Shown: positions 8,723-16,949, numbered from the stretch's first letter. The stretch is DNA of 64,000 nucleotides from JABCZH01 sp963803775 (GCA_963803775.1 CAWDNS010000007.1:930001-994000), one strand, 5' to 3'. Notes: generated by a model from the letters alone, not told the origin. A program made the numbers and translations.

Positions 8723-9268
8723 TCAGTTATGGACGTGGGGACTCTGAGCAGGGTTTTTTACAGGCGGAGGCGCCGCCTTCACCACCTTTACTTCGAATTG
8801 CACCGGCAGTTTCTTGGGCGGGTAACAGGCGGCGTTGTCACAGGCTTGGTATTTGAGCTCCCCCCGGACGACATATTTGCCGGGCAGGACGCTGGCCATC
8901 GGCCTGACCATCACTGCAACATCGAATTCTCCGCTGTAGACACTGAGCTTCTCATCCGGTGCGAAGGCGAAACTCATCGGTTGGCCCTCGGGGTAGGTAA
9001 TACGGCCCAGGACGATGTCGGTGGGCACGTCAAGTTTAAGCGCGGTTGGAATCAAGTACTCGGCCGTGGGTTTGTTGGAATTGACGTGAAACCCCGAGGA
9101 CACATGAAATCGCAACTCTACGGTGCTGGCCTTGCCTCGAGTGATGGAAGCCACCGGCGTGGGCGATAGGGTGATCGATGGGATTTTCTTGCCCGGAGGT
9201 TCCTGAGCGCGCAGCAGAGCGGTCAGGAGACTAATGCTTAGAATCGTCCTGGTAAGAATGCTTGGCAT
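8723..9268 (-). CDS. DsbD N-terminal (alpha) domain-like periplasmic protein
   Basis: 181 residues from ATG 9268-9266, preceded on the minus strand by a GGGAGGAG ribosome binding site. A signal peptide (SILTRTILSISLLTALLRA) leads into an immunoglobulin-like domain. The key feature is a Cys pair in KYQACDNAACYPPKKLP, the hallmark of the DsbD-alpha domain (CDxxxCY). In E. coli DsbD this pair passes electrons from the membrane domain to periplasmic partners. Here the domain is a separate protein, third in a ccdA-tlpA-dsbD-alpha order. Membrane, thioredoxin and alpha parts of a DsbD-like relay are therefore encoded separately. Confidence 0.82.
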   Translation of the reverse strand: MPSILTRTILSISLLTALLRAQEPPGKKIPSITLSPTPVASITRGKASTVELRFHVSSGFHVNSNKPTAEYLIPTALKLDVPTDIVLGRITYPEGQPMSFAFAPDEKLSVYSGEFDVAVMVRPMASVLPGKYVVRGELKYQACDNAACYPPKKLPVQFEVKVVKAAPPPVKNPAQSPHVHN

Positions 9269-9305
9269 TCGGTCGGTCTCCTCCCAATCTCTTGATCTCT
9301 TGCTT

Positions 9306-9857
9306 TTATTTCGGGGCTCCCTTGGAAGCAATGATGGTCTTGATCTCATCTTCAATCTCACTGCGGCTCTTGAGGCCAAAAGCTCTCGCGACCAATTTGC
9401 CATTGCGATCAATATAGAAGTTCTCGGGCAAGAACTGCACGCCACCGTAGGCATCGCCGACGGATTCTTTTCCGATCAACACGGGATAGTTCACGCCCAT
9501 CTCTTTGGCAAAATCGGCGATGTCCTTGGTGCTGGCGTCGTCCATGGCGATACCGACAATCTGAAAGCCCTGGGGCCCATACTGTTTCTGGAGTTCGACG
9601 AACCAGGGCATTTCGATTTTGCAGGGTGCGCACCAGGTGGCCCAGAAGTTGAGCAACACGGCTTGGCCGCGGAAATCAGACAATCGTGTGTTCTTGCCAT
9701 CGAGCGATGGCAGGGTGAAATCGGGAGCGGTGTCGCCTTTGGCTTGCGGGCCGGGGACGGAGTTGTCCTTGGTCTTGCGGGCCATATTGAATCCGAAGAC
9801 CAGCATCAGAGAAACCACCATGGCCACAACGATGATGACAACCGGGTCACGTTTCAC
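9306..9857 (-). CDS. TlpA/ResA-family membrane-anchored thioredoxin
   Basis: 183 residues. A single N-terminal transmembrane segment (about 6-24) anchors a periplasmic thioredoxin domain (about 45-180). The redox motif WCAPC is at 75-79 within LLNFWATWCAPCKIEMPWF, the usual TlpA/ResA signature. A proline in FLPENFYID is the likely cis-Pro facing the active site. These proteins reduce apocytochrome c cysteines or other periplasmic disulfides, receiving electrons from CcdA. The gene starts 12 bases after the ccdA stop codon on the same strand, so they are surely one operon. ResA-type function is more likely than copper-related TlpA, but this is inference. Confidence 0.9.
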   Translation of the reverse strand: MKRDPVVIIVVAMVVSLMLVFGFNMARKTKDNSVPGPQAKGDTAPDFTLPSLDGKNTRLSDFRGQAVLLNFWATWCAPCKIEMPWFVELQKQYGPQGFQIVGIAMDDASTKDIADFAKEMGVNYPVLIGKESVGDAYGGVQFLPENFYIDRNGKLVARAFGLKSRSEIEDEIKTIIASKGAPK

Positions 9858-9869
9858 GTTTACTCCCGA

Positions 9870-10592
9870 CTACAGTGCAAAGCGATTTAAGAAAGAAAGA
9901 TAATTCGAGATGATGGTAAAACGTCCCAGAACCAGTAATACGCCCAATGCGATCAGCAGAGCGCCACTGAACACTTCGAGCCCGTGCATGAATCTCTTGA
10001 AGCGCCCGTAGAATTTCAGGAAACGCTCGATCAAAAATGAGGTCAGCAAGAACGGCACTGCCAATCCCAGGGAATAGATGGAGAGCAGCAAGATCCCCTT
10101 GGTCACGGAATCCTGAGCGGCGGCAAATCCCAGGATGACCGCTAGAATAGGCCCCACACAGGGAGTCCAGCCGAAGGCGAAGGCGAAGCCGATCAGGAAC
10201 GCGCCGCCGGGGGTGCTGCCACCTTTTACATTGTGCAGGCGCTTATCAGCATAGAGGGCATTTATGCGAAAGATTCCTGTCAGGTGCAGGCCGAACAAGA
10301 TAATGACGACGCCCGCGACTTGTGCCAGGCTGGACTTGTAGCGCGCCAGCAACTGGCCGACCTCGGTAGAAATGGCGCCGAGGGTGATAAATACAACGCT
10401 GAATCCGAGGATGAAGCTGACGGAGTTCAACATCATCTTGCGAAACAGTCGCGACTCCTGCGCTTTGAGCTCCTCGACGCCGGCCCCGGAGATCAGCGAC
10501 ACATAGCCCGGCACTAAAGGCAGAACGCATGGCGAGAGAAATGAGATCAGGCCCGCTACAAACGCGGCAATGGGAAGCGGAAGAGTAGCCAT
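9870..10592 (-). CDS. ccdA: CcdA-type thiol:disulfide transmembrane transporter
   Basis: 240 residues with about six transmembrane segments. The two conserved cysteines of the family are visible: C22 in SFLSPCVLPLVPGY and C145 in GWTPCVGPIL, placed near the starts of TM1 and TM4 as expected. CcdA moves electrons from cytoplasmic thioredoxin across the membrane to extracytoplasmic thioredoxins. It is the first gene of the minus-strand cluster ccdA, tlpA-like, DsbD-alpha-like, which fits cytochrome c maturation or general periplasmic disulfide reduction. Confidence 0.92.
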   Translation of the reverse strand: MATLPLPIAAFVAGLISFLSPCVLPLVPGYVSLISGAGVEELKAQESRLFRKMMLNSVSFILGFSVVFITLGAISTEVGQLLARYKSSLAQVAGVVIILFGLHLTGIFRINALYADKRLHNVKGGSTPGGAFLIGFAFAFGWTPCVGPILAVILGFAAAQDSVTKGILLLSIYSLGLAVPFLLTSFLIERFLKFYGRFKRFMHGLEVFSGALLIALGVLLVLGRFTIISNYLSFLNRFAL

Positions 10593-10731
10593 TGAGAGTT
10601 ATTTTACCTTTCCTGCGCGTCAGCGAGGGTTAATAACGAGTCTGTGCGTGTTAACTGATTCGACGTTGGCGGAGCGAAAAAGTCGCATGGCGTGAATGTG
10701 CTCCGCGCGAACTGCAAGTTGAGAGGCCTTA

Positions 10732-11778
10732 TTAGTGACGCTTGCTGGACTTCTTCTGCGCGGGCGGGGGCAGAGGGGCAGGGGGCGGTTGCAGCGCGGT
10801 TGGAGCCTCAGCTAGAGCTTTACGGATGAAGCCCACGGGCACGATAGCGGTCAGCAGCGCGCGGTCTTTTTGCTGCTCCACTTGCAGGCTGTCGAAGATG
10901 GCTTTGACGTCGGCATCGGTTGCTGAAGGTGCGGTGGTGTTGTCCACGGCATGAAACAGGTTGAGAAATGTGCTCAGTTGTTCGGTCAAATGCCGGGCCT
11001 CCTCGTCACTTTCGGTGAAAGCCACCGCACGCAGGTGCAGCGCACGAATGAAGCGTACGGATGCGACTACGACTGCCGGCTGAGCAAAGAGAAAAGACAA
11101 GTTGTTTGGAATTGACGTGGCTCGGTCAGTTCGAGGCTGGATCCTGAAGATTGTCCACGCCAAGCTGCCGAACGGAACCTGCGGGTAGAATTGCCGCAAC
11201 AGTGCGGGGCCGCCGAAGGGCGATGCCAGTTTGCGCGAGCGATCGACGATGCCGCGGATCACGCCGGGGTCGGGGTAGTTAGACGCCGCGACGGTATCCA
11301 CGCCCAGAATCGCGACCCGGACGGTACGGTCTTCAACCGGAATGGTGTAGATGTCGACGGCGCGGTAGGTCTCGACCGCACGGGAAAGATTGCTGAGATA
11401 AGCGCGCAGGCGTTCACCCTGGACTTTGCCTACGAACACTTCGGAAAAGCGGGCTTCGTTGGGTTGACCGGGGATAGCGGCAGCGATCGATTCGGGATAG
11501 TGAACTGCGATGGCAGCTTCATCCAGATCGCGCTCGAACTCAAAGCCGGTGGCGTTGATGAACCGTTCGTAGTCGGGATCGTGCGGCACGGGCGGCAGCT
11601 CGCCGGTGATATTAGCGCGACGCATCCATTGCAGATCGATGTAGGCGAAGCCGTCGGCGGAAGGAAGAAGACGGGCCGGCTCGGGCGGCGCATGTTTACG
11701 GAGGACGACCATCAGTGCGACGACGGCAACTACAACCGCAACGGCTAGAAGGATGGGGAGGCTGCGTCGAATTCGCAT
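10732..11778 (-). CDS. membrane-anchored protein of unknown function
   Basis: From ATG 11778 the product has 348 residues. One transmembrane segment (LPILLAVAVVVAVVALMVVL) lies at the extreme N-terminus. A large exported domain follows, without recognisable motifs. The tail is Pro-rich and basic (PPPAPLPPPAQKKSSKRH). A TTG start at 11826 would add 16 residues that are not hydrophobic, so the ATG is preferred. Stretches such as LLPSADGFAYIDLQWMRRAN are reminiscent of acidobacterial hypothetical proteins annotated as DUF3352-like, but I cannot confirm a family. It lies 139 bases upstream of ccdA on the same strand, possibly co-transcribed. Confidence 0.6.
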   Translation of the reverse strand: MRIRRSLPILLAVAVVVAVVALMVVLRKHAPPEPARLLPSADGFAYIDLQWMRRANITGELPPVPHDPDYERFINATGFEFERDLDEAAIAVHYPESIAAAIPGQPNEARFSEVFVGKVQGERLRAYLSNLSRAVETYRAVDIYTIPVEDRTVRVAILGVDTVAASNYPDPGVIRGIVDRSRKLASPFGGPALLRQFYPQVPFGSLAWTIFRIQPRTDRATSIPNNLSFLFAQPAVVVASVRFIRALHLRAVAFTESDEEARHLTEQLSTFLNLFHAVDNTTAPSATDADVKAIFDSLQVEQQKDRALLTAIVPVGFIRKALAEAPTALQPPPAPLPPPAQKKSSKRH

Positions 11779-12013
11779 GTCAGGACGGCAGGCGGCGAAG
11801 GCGCCACTTACGGGAATTGCACGCAAGCCCGCCGGAGAAGCTCATCATAGCACCCAGGATGGGACTAGAAGTGAGCTGAGTAGTGATTCAGCAGAAAGGC
11901 CAAAAGGCCTCCTTGCACGTAAATTGCCGTTGTGATAACTTTTACAGTTGTCCCGGACAAGCGGAAGGGATCAAGGGGATTAATATGCTCCGAAAGGGCG
12001 TGTGTCCCTGATC

Positions 12014-12089
12014 GCTGGCGTAGCTCAGCTGGTAGAGCATCTGATTTGTAATCAGAGGGTCAGGGGTTCAAATCCCTTCGCCAGCTCCA
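12014..12089 (+). tRNA. tRNA-Thr (anticodon TGT), CCA encoded
   Basis: Acceptor GCTGGCG (12014-12020) pairs with CGCCAGC (12079-12085). The anticodon loop is TTTGTAA, giving TGT. The T-arm has GGTTCAAATCC and the 3' CCA is encoded. It opens a five-tRNA group running into tuf. Confidence 0.97.
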
Positions 12090-12304
12090 GGATCGGTTTT
12101 TGCGGAAGGCAGGCGTTTTGCGCGGCGCGGCGGCGTAGACAGTTTTTCCCAACGGCACTCCATAAGGAAGCATTTCCAAATGTGTGTGCGTGCGAACAGA
12201 GATCTTGTGCGCACCTGAGTTTTCTATTCTTTTTTCCGCCGCAGTATTGTCTTCAGCGCAAGCGTGGCCGAAGGTGGGATCGTAGCTGGGCTACCGATTA
12301 ATTT

Positions 12305-12393
12305 GCACAGGTGGGTGAGTGGTTAAAGCCAACAGACTGTAAATCTGTCCCTCCTAGCGAGGTACGAAGGTTCGAATCCTTCCCTGTGCACCA
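12305..12393 (+). tRNA. tRNA-Tyr (anticodon GTA), CCA encoded
   Basis: Acceptor GCACAGG (12305-12311) pairs with CCTGTGC (12383-12389), followed by A and CCA. The anticodon stem-loop ACAGACTGTAAATCTGT gives GTA. The long variable arm (CCCTCCTAGCGAGG) is the class II form expected for bacterial tRNA-Tyr. Confidence 0.97.
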
Positions 12394-12401
12394 GGAATGA
12401 T

Positions 12402-12584
12402 GTGAATCGCTTATACGCAGGGCTGGCGGCGTTTGTGGCTTTGGGAGTGTTGGCGTGGACGACGATCAGCGACCCGCGGATTCGGCTGGCGACACTGGCA
12501 ATTTTGGCGATGTTTGCAATAAGGACGTGGTTGCATCGGAAAGAGTTGATGCACCCCAGCAAGGGCAGTGACGTCGAGCCATGA
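12402..12584 (+). CDS. 60-residue putative membrane protein between tRNA genes
   Basis: A GTG-initiated frame of 60 codons between tRNA-Tyr and tRNA-Thr(GGT). It reads MNRLYAGLAAFVALGVLAWT and then IRLATLAILAMFAIRTWLHR, giving two hydrophobic helices separated by a short TISDPR turn and a basic-then-acidic tail. The hydrophobic periodicity and Arg/Lys placement look like a real small hairpin membrane protein, not noise. The start codon and weak AGGA site are poor, however. No family is recognised. Confidence 0.45.
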   Translation: MNRLYAGLAAFVALGVLAWTTISDPRIRLATLAILAMFAIRTWLHRKELMHPSKGSDVEP

Positions 12585-12609
12585 GCCTCAGGTTGGTGCG
12601 ACAGAGTTT

Positions 12610-12685
<76 letters not shown>

Positions 12686-12704
12686 GGATTTGGGAGTGGG
12701 AAGG

Positions 12705-12779
12705 GCGGGAGTAACTCAGTGGTAGAGTCACAGCCTTCCAAGCTGTTGGTCGCGGGTTCGATTCCCGTCTCCCGCTCCA
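12705..12779 (+). tRNA. tRNA-Gly (anticodon TCC), CCA encoded
   Basis: Acceptor GCGGGAG (12705-12711) pairs with CTCCCGC (12769-12775). The anticodon loop CTTCCAA gives TCC. The gene is 75 bases long and lies 19 bases after tRNA-Thr, surely in the same transcript. Confidence 0.97.
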
Positions 12780-12798
12780 GAGATTCGAGGTTGGCTTG

Positions 12799-13131
12799 AT
12801 GGGCTTTGAGCAGGCGACGATCAAGGTCGAGAAGGAAAAGGAATACGAGGAACTGAAGAGCGCAGTCAGTTATGCCTTCAGTTCTGACCAGATTGAGAAG
12901 TTTCTTAAGCGAGTGAATCGCGAGAGCGTGCGGGTGCGGGACTGGGATTCGGTTTTGTCGAAACGTATCCTGGAGCAGGTGGCTGAGGGCAAGGCGAGTG
13001 CGGCGCAGGGATTGTATGAAGCGCTTCCGGTTTCTGACCAGGCACAGATACGAGAGTTTTATCTGTCGCGTGTCGAAGAAATAGAACCGAAGCTGCGGAC
13101 CAAGTTTCAGAAGTTGTTTCGGTATTACTAG
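12799..13131 (+). CDS. hypothetical protein between tRNA-Gly and tuf
   Basis: 110 residues from ATG 12799; a TTG three bases earlier is also possible. The product is charged and probably all-helical (KVEKEKEYEELKSAVSYAF, then YEALPVSDQAQIREFYLSR), with no signal peptide and no Cys. It sits 19 bases after tRNA-Gly and 27 bases before tuf, on the same strand. It would therefore be expressed with the translation genes. I recognise no family. Its codon usage looks like its neighbours, so it is probably a genuine resident gene. Confidence 0.65.
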   Translation: MGFEQATIKVEKEKEYEELKSAVSYAFSSDQIEKFLKRVNRESVRVRDWDSVLSKRILEQVAEGKASAAQGLYEALPVSDQAQIREFYLSRVEEIEPKLRTKFQKLFRYY

Positions 13132-13158
13132 CGGCATCTCTACGGAGAGAACAAGGAA

Positions 13159-14346
13159 ATGGCGAAAGAAAAATTTGAACGGAATAAGCCGCACTGCAAC
13201 GTAGGGACGATTGGTCACATTGACCACGGCAAGACCACGTTGACGGCGGCCATCACTAAGGTGTTGTCCAAGCACAACCCGAAGATTCAGTTCCGGTCGT
13301 TCGATTCAATCGACAATGCGCCGGAAGAAAAGGCGCGCGGGATCACGATTGCCACGGCGCACGTGGAATATGAGACGGCGAACCGTCATTACGCACACGT
13401 CGATTGCCCGGGCCACGCCGACTACATCAAGAACATGATTACGGGTGCGGCACAGATGGATGGCGCAATCTTGGTTGTGGCCGCGACTGACGGTCCGATG
13501 CCGCAAACGCGTGAGCACGTGCTGTTGGCGCGCCAGGTGGGCGTGCCTTACATCGTGGTCGCGTTGAACAAGTGCGACGCAGTGGACGATCCGGAGTTGC
13601 TGGATCTGGTGGAACTCGAAGTGCGCGAACTGTTGAAGACTTATCAATTCCCTGGCGACACAGTTCCGGTGGTGCGGCTTTCGGCGCTGGGTGCGTTGAA
13701 CGGGGAAGCGAAGTGGGAAAAGCAGATTGACGAGTTGATGGAAGCGGTGGACAAGAGCATCCCGCAACCGGCGCGCGAACTGGACAAGCCGTTCCTGATG
13801 CCGATCGAAGATATCTTCTCGATTCAAGGCCGGGGCACGGTGGTGACGGGAAGAATCGAGCGCGGGAAAGTGAAGGTGGGCGAGGAAGTGGAAATTGTCG
13901 GCTTCCGCGACACGCGCAAGACGGTGGTGACGGGCGTGGAAATGTTCAAGAAGCAATTGGACGAAGGGTTGGCGGGGGACAATGCCGGGCTGTTGCTGCG
14001 CAGCATCGCGAAAGAAGATGTGGAGCGCGGGATGGTGTTGGCGAAAGGCGGATCGATTACGCCGCACACCAAGTTCAAGGCGGAAGTGTACATTCTGACC
14101 AAAGAAGAAGGTGGGAGGCATACGCCGTTCTTCAAGGGCTACCGGCCGCAGTTTTACCTGCGGACAACGGACGTAACGGGGGTGGCGGAGTTGCCGGAAG
14201 CGACCGAGATGGTGATGCCGGGAGACAATGTGAGCCTGGTGATTGAGCTGATCACGCCGGTGGCGATGGAAAAGGGATTACGGTTTGCGATTCGTGAAGG
14301 CGGACATACGGTAGGCGCCGGAACGATTGCCGAGATCGTGAAGTAG
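13159..14346 (+). CDS. tuf: elongation factor Tu
   Basis: GTPase that delivers aminoacyl-tRNA to the ribosome. 395 residues, standard length. G1 GHIDHGKT lies at 19-26, G2 ARGITIATAHVEYET follows, G3 DCPGHADYIKN is near 81, and G4 NKCD is near 136. Domains 2 and 3 follow, with GRGTVVTGRIERG and TPHTKFKAEVYIL. A GGAGAGAACAAGGAA leader precedes the ATG. Position between tRNA genes and rpmG/secE/nusG is the common tRNA-tuf-secE-nusG-rplK arrangement. Confidence 0.98.
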   Translation: MAKEKFERNKPHCNVGTIGHIDHGKTTLTAAITKVLSKHNPKIQFRSFDSIDNAPEEKARGITIATAHVEYETANRHYAHVDCPGHADYIKNMITGAAQMDGAILVVAATDGPMPQTREHVLLARQVGVPYIVVALNKCDAVDDPELLDLVELEVRELLKTYQFPGDTVPVVRLSALGALNGEAKWEKQIDELMEAVDKSIPQPARELDKPFLMPIEDIFSIQGRGTVVTGRIERGKVKVGEEVEIVGFRDTRKTVVTGVEMFKKQLDEGLAGDNAGLLLRSIAKEDVERGMVLAKGGSITPHTKFKAEVYILTKEEGGRHTPFFKGYRPQFYLRTTDVTGVAELPEATEMVMPGDNVSLVIELITPVAMEKGLRFAIREGGHTVGAGTIAEIVK

Positions 14347-14392
14347 GGTTTGAGCTAAGAGCTAGAAGCCAAGAGCCAGGAGCTGTTTTCAA

Positions 14393-14545
14393 ATGCCCCG
14401 AGAAATCATTACGTTGCAGTGCGGTGATTGCAAAGAGCGGAATTATTCGTCCACCAAGAACCGGAAAACGACTCCGGACCGGCTGGAGATGAAGAAGTTT
14501 TGCAAGCGGTGCCGGAAGCATACGCCGCATAAAGAAGTGAAATAA
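14393..14545 (+). CDS. rpmG: 50S ribosomal protein L33
   Basis: A 50-residue frame, MPREIITLQCGDCKERNYSS to HKEVK. Two Cys pairs (CGDC and CKRC) form the zinc-ribbon version of L33 used in many bacteria. It lies 46 bases after tuf and ahead of tRNA-Trp, its usual place before secE and nusG. Confidence 0.93.
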   Translation: MPREIITLQCGDCKERNYSSTKNRKTTPDRLEMKKFCKRCRKHTPHKEVK

Positions 14546-14603
14546 GGAAGCGAGCCAACCGCGCGATTATTCGGCGCGGCTCGCTCAGGATGACATGGAA
14601 AGT

Positions 14604-14679
14604 AGGGGCGTAAGCTCAACGGTTAAACTGTCGGTCTCCAAAACCGAACTTGGGGGTTCGAATCCCTCCGCCCCTGCCA
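14604..14679 (+). tRNA. tRNA-Trp (anticodon CCA), CCA encoded
   Basis: Acceptor AGGGGCG (14604-14610) pairs with CGCCCCT (14669-14675). The anticodon CCA is in GTCTCCAAAAC. Discriminator G and CCA are encoded. Placement between rpmG and secE is the usual bacterial arrangement. Confidence 0.97.
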
Positions 14680-14743
14680 GAATTTGGCAGGCGAGACCGG
14701 AAGCAGCAGCAAAGGGTAAGTGATCGAAATCGAGACGAAGAGA

Positions 14744-15004
14744 ATGGCAAAGTCAATGACAGCGTCGATGGGCGATGAGGGTGTTGGCGGGAAGATGAAG
14801 GCTTGGCCGGAGCGGGTCAAGACTTTTTACGGCGACGTACGCTCGGAGATGAAGAAGGTGACAACGCCGTCGTTCAAAGACGTGCAAGCTACCACCGGCG
14901 TCGTCATCATTACAGTTTTTCTCTTCGGCGTATATTTCTGGATCGTGGACAACACCATCGGCAGTGGCATCAATTACCTGTTCAAGTATTTGACTCATCA
15001 CTAA
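14744..15004 (+). CDS. secE: preprotein translocase subunit SecE
   Basis: 86 residues from ATG 14744. A GTG at 14720, preceded by AAAGGG, would add eight residues. The cytoplasmic amphipathic part contains VKTFYGDVRSEMKKVTTPSF, the conserved SecE signature. One C-terminal transmembrane segment follows (TTGVVIITVFLFGVYFWIVD). SecE clamps SecY in the translocon. It is followed at once by nusG. Confidence 0.92.
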   Translation: MAKSMTASMGDEGVGGKMKAWPERVKTFYGDVRSEMKKVTTPSFKDVQATTGVVIITVFLFGVYFWIVDNTIGSGINYLFKYLTHH

Positions 15005-15039
15005 GTTCACGGAAGGAAGCTGCGATTCTGAAGCTATCT

Positions 15040-15663
15040 ATGCAGGACGAAGAAAAACAAGAAACCGTGGAAGCCGCCGTCGATCCAGCCGTAGCTGAGG
15101 CCGGCGCGGTGACGGAGCCGCCTCGCAATCCCCGTATGAAGTGGTACATCATCCACTCGTATTCAGGATTCGAGCGCAAGGTGAAAGAGTCGCTGGAATC
15201 GCGGGTTCAGGCATTTGGGCTGCAAGAGAAGATCGGCAAAGTGCTGATACCCACAGAAGCGGTTACCGAGGTGCGAGGCGGCAAGAAGTACACCACGGAG
15301 CGGATGTTTTATCCCGGCTACGTTTTGGTGGAGATGGACATGGACGACCACGTGTGGCATGTGGTGAAGTCCACTCCGCGAGTGACCGGATTTGTAGGCA
15401 CGGGCCAGCAGCCGACGCCGCTCTCCGAAGAAGAAGTGCAGCACATCGTGTATCGAGTGGGTGAGGCGAAAGACAAGCCCAAGCTCAAGGTCAAGTTTGA
15501 AAAGAACGAGTCGGTGCGCATCACTGAGGGGCCGTTCGCCAGCTTTACCGGAATTGTGGACGAGGTGAATGAAGACCGCGAAACGGTAAAGGTGATGGTG
15601 ACGATCTTCGGGCGATCGACGCCGGTGGAGTTGGAGTTCAACCAGGTAGAGAAAGTGGCGTAA
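15040..15663 (+). CDS. nusG: transcription termination/antitermination factor NusG
   Basis: 207 residues from ATG 15040. An acidic 30-residue tail precedes the NGN domain, which begins MKWYIIHSYSGFERKVKES. The C-terminal KOW domain includes VRITEGPFASFTGIVDEVN. NusG binds RNA polymerase and couples it to Rho and to ribosomal S10. A strong GGAAGGAAG site lies 20 bases upstream of the ATG, further than usual, so the true start could be a non-standard codon slightly upstream. The gene sits directly after secE. Confidence 0.95.
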   Translation: MQDEEKQETVEAAVDPAVAEAGAVTEPPRNPRMKWYIIHSYSGFERKVKESLESRVQAFGLQEKIGKVLIPTEAVTEVRGGKKYTTERMFYPGYVLVEMDMDDHVWHVVKSTPRVTGFVGTGQQPTPLSEEEVQHIVYRVGEAKDKPKLKVKFEKNESVRITEGPFASFTGIVDEVNEDRETVKVMVTIFGRSTPVELEFNQVEKVA

Positions 15664-15667
15664 CTCC

Positions 15668-15725
15668 GTGATCTCTGTGACCTCTGTGGTTGGGGAATCT
15701 TCACCACAGAGGTCACAGAGATCAC
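15668..15725 (+). repeat. 23-bp perfect inverted repeat between nusG and rplK
   Basis: The left arm at 15668-15690 and right arm at 15703-15725 are exact reverse complements of each other, separated by 12 bases. The arms have the 'accacagaggtcacagag' core of a dispersed repeat; related copies lie near 51711 and 63488. As RNA this would be a very stable hairpin, 22 bases before the rplK start. Confidence 0.85.
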
Positions 15726-15747
15726 AGAGGACAGAAGGAATTTTTCG

Positions 15748-16179
15748 ATGGCAAAGAAGATTACAGGTGCGGTAAAGCTGCAGATTGCGGCGGGCAAGGC
15801 GACTCCGGCGCCGCCGGTGGGGCCGGCACTCGGTCAGGCACAGATCAACATCATGGAGTTCTGCAAGCAGTTCAACGCGCGAACCGGCGCGAAAGAGCTG
15901 GAAGGTTTGATCATTCCGGTAGTGATCTCGGTCTATAGCGACCGCACGTTCACCTTTATCACCAAGACTCCGCCAGCTTCCATTTTGCTGAAGCGGGCTG
16001 CGGGGATCGCCAAGGGATCGGGTGCGCCGAACAAAGATAAAGTTGGGAAGGTCACAGCCAAGCAGGTCGAGGACATCGCGAAACAAAAGATGCCGGACTT
16101 GAATGCGGCGTCGGTGGACACTGCGATCAAGAGCATTCGCGGAACGGCGCGATCGATGGGGATTGAAGTGGTTGGGTAA
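15748..16179 (+). CDS. rplK: 50S ribosomal protein L11
   Basis: 143 residues, standard length. The N-terminal domain opens with LQIAAGKATPAPPVGPALG, the highly conserved L11 start where thiopeptides act. The C-terminal rRNA-binding domain ends with IRGTARSMGIEVVG. An AGAAGGAA site lies upstream of ATG 15748. First of the ribosomal quartet L11, L1, L10, L7/L12. Confidence 0.97.
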   Translation: MAKKITGAVKLQIAAGKATPAPPVGPALGQAQINIMEFCKQFNARTGAKELEGLIIPVVISVYSDRTFTFITKTPPASILLKRAAGIAKGSGAPNKDKVGKVTAKQVEDIAKQKMPDLNAASVDTAIKSIRGTARSMGIEVVG

Positions 16180-16241
16180 TTTAGTCGAAAACACTACGGC
16201 TCATCAGGTCAGCGGTGAGCGGTGGGAGACGGAGAAACGTA

Positions 16242-16949
16242 ATGAAAAAGTCAGGAAAGAACATCACCAAGGCTCGGGCTGCGATAGAGAAGCGTTCGTA
16301 CACGATGCAGGAAGCGGTCCCGCTGCTGCAGAAAGTGAAGTTCGCCAAGTTCGACGAGACGGTAGAAATCACTATGCGTCTCGGAGTTGATCCCAAGCAT
16401 GCCGATCAGATGGTGCGCGGAACGGTGGTTCTGCCGCATGGTTTGGGAAAATCGAAGAAAGTTTTGGTCATTGCCAGCGGCGACAAGATAAAGGAAGCCG
16501 AACAGGCGGGCGCCGACTTCTCCGGCGGCGAAGAGATGGTGGAGAAGATCAGCAAAGAGAACTGGACTGACTTTGACGCTCTGATCGCGACTCCGGATGT
16601 GATGAAGTCGGTGGGCCGGCTGGGTAAGGTGCTTGGCCCCAAGGGGCTGATGCCGAATCCGAAGACCGGAACTGTCACATTCGACATTGCCAAGGCGGTA
16701 CAGGAAATCAAGGCCGGCAAGGTGGAATTCCGCACCGACAAGACAGCCCTGGTGCATGTGCCGGTGGGGAAGATCTCGTTTTCAGTGGATAAGCTGGTGG
16801 AAAACGCGAACGCGCTGATTAGCAGCGTGGTCAAGGCAAAGCCCACCGTAGCTAAAGGCAAGTATGTGAAGGGCTGCTATCTGAGTTCGAGCATGGGGCC
16901 GGGGATTGCGATTGATACCAGCTCGATCGAGGCAGCGGCAAAAGCTTAG
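16242..16949 (+). CDS. rplA: 50S ribosomal protein L1
   Basis: 235 residues from ATG 16242, chosen over an upstream in-frame start because GGAGACGGAG precedes it and the length then matches L1. Conserved stretches VRGTVVLPHGLG, VLGPKGLMPNPKTGTV and KGCYLSSSMGPGI are all present. L1 forms the ribosomal stalk on the E-site side. In many bacteria it also represses its own operon. Confidence 0.96.
   Translation: MKKSGKNITKARAAIEKRSYTMQEAVPLLQKVKFAKFDETVEITMRLGVDPKHADQMVRGTVVLPHGLGKSKKVLVIASGDKIKEAEQAGADFSGGEEMVEKISKENWTDFDALIATPDVMKSVGRLGKVLGPKGLMPNPKTGTVTFDIAKAVQEIKAGKVEFRTDKTALVHVPVGKISFSVDKLVENANALISSVVKAKPTVAKGKYVKGCYLSSSMGPGIAIDTSSIEAAAKA

Noticed and set aside
14803..15039. N-terminal extension of NusG upstream of ATG 15040
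   Set aside because: The codons overlap secE and do not resemble NusG.
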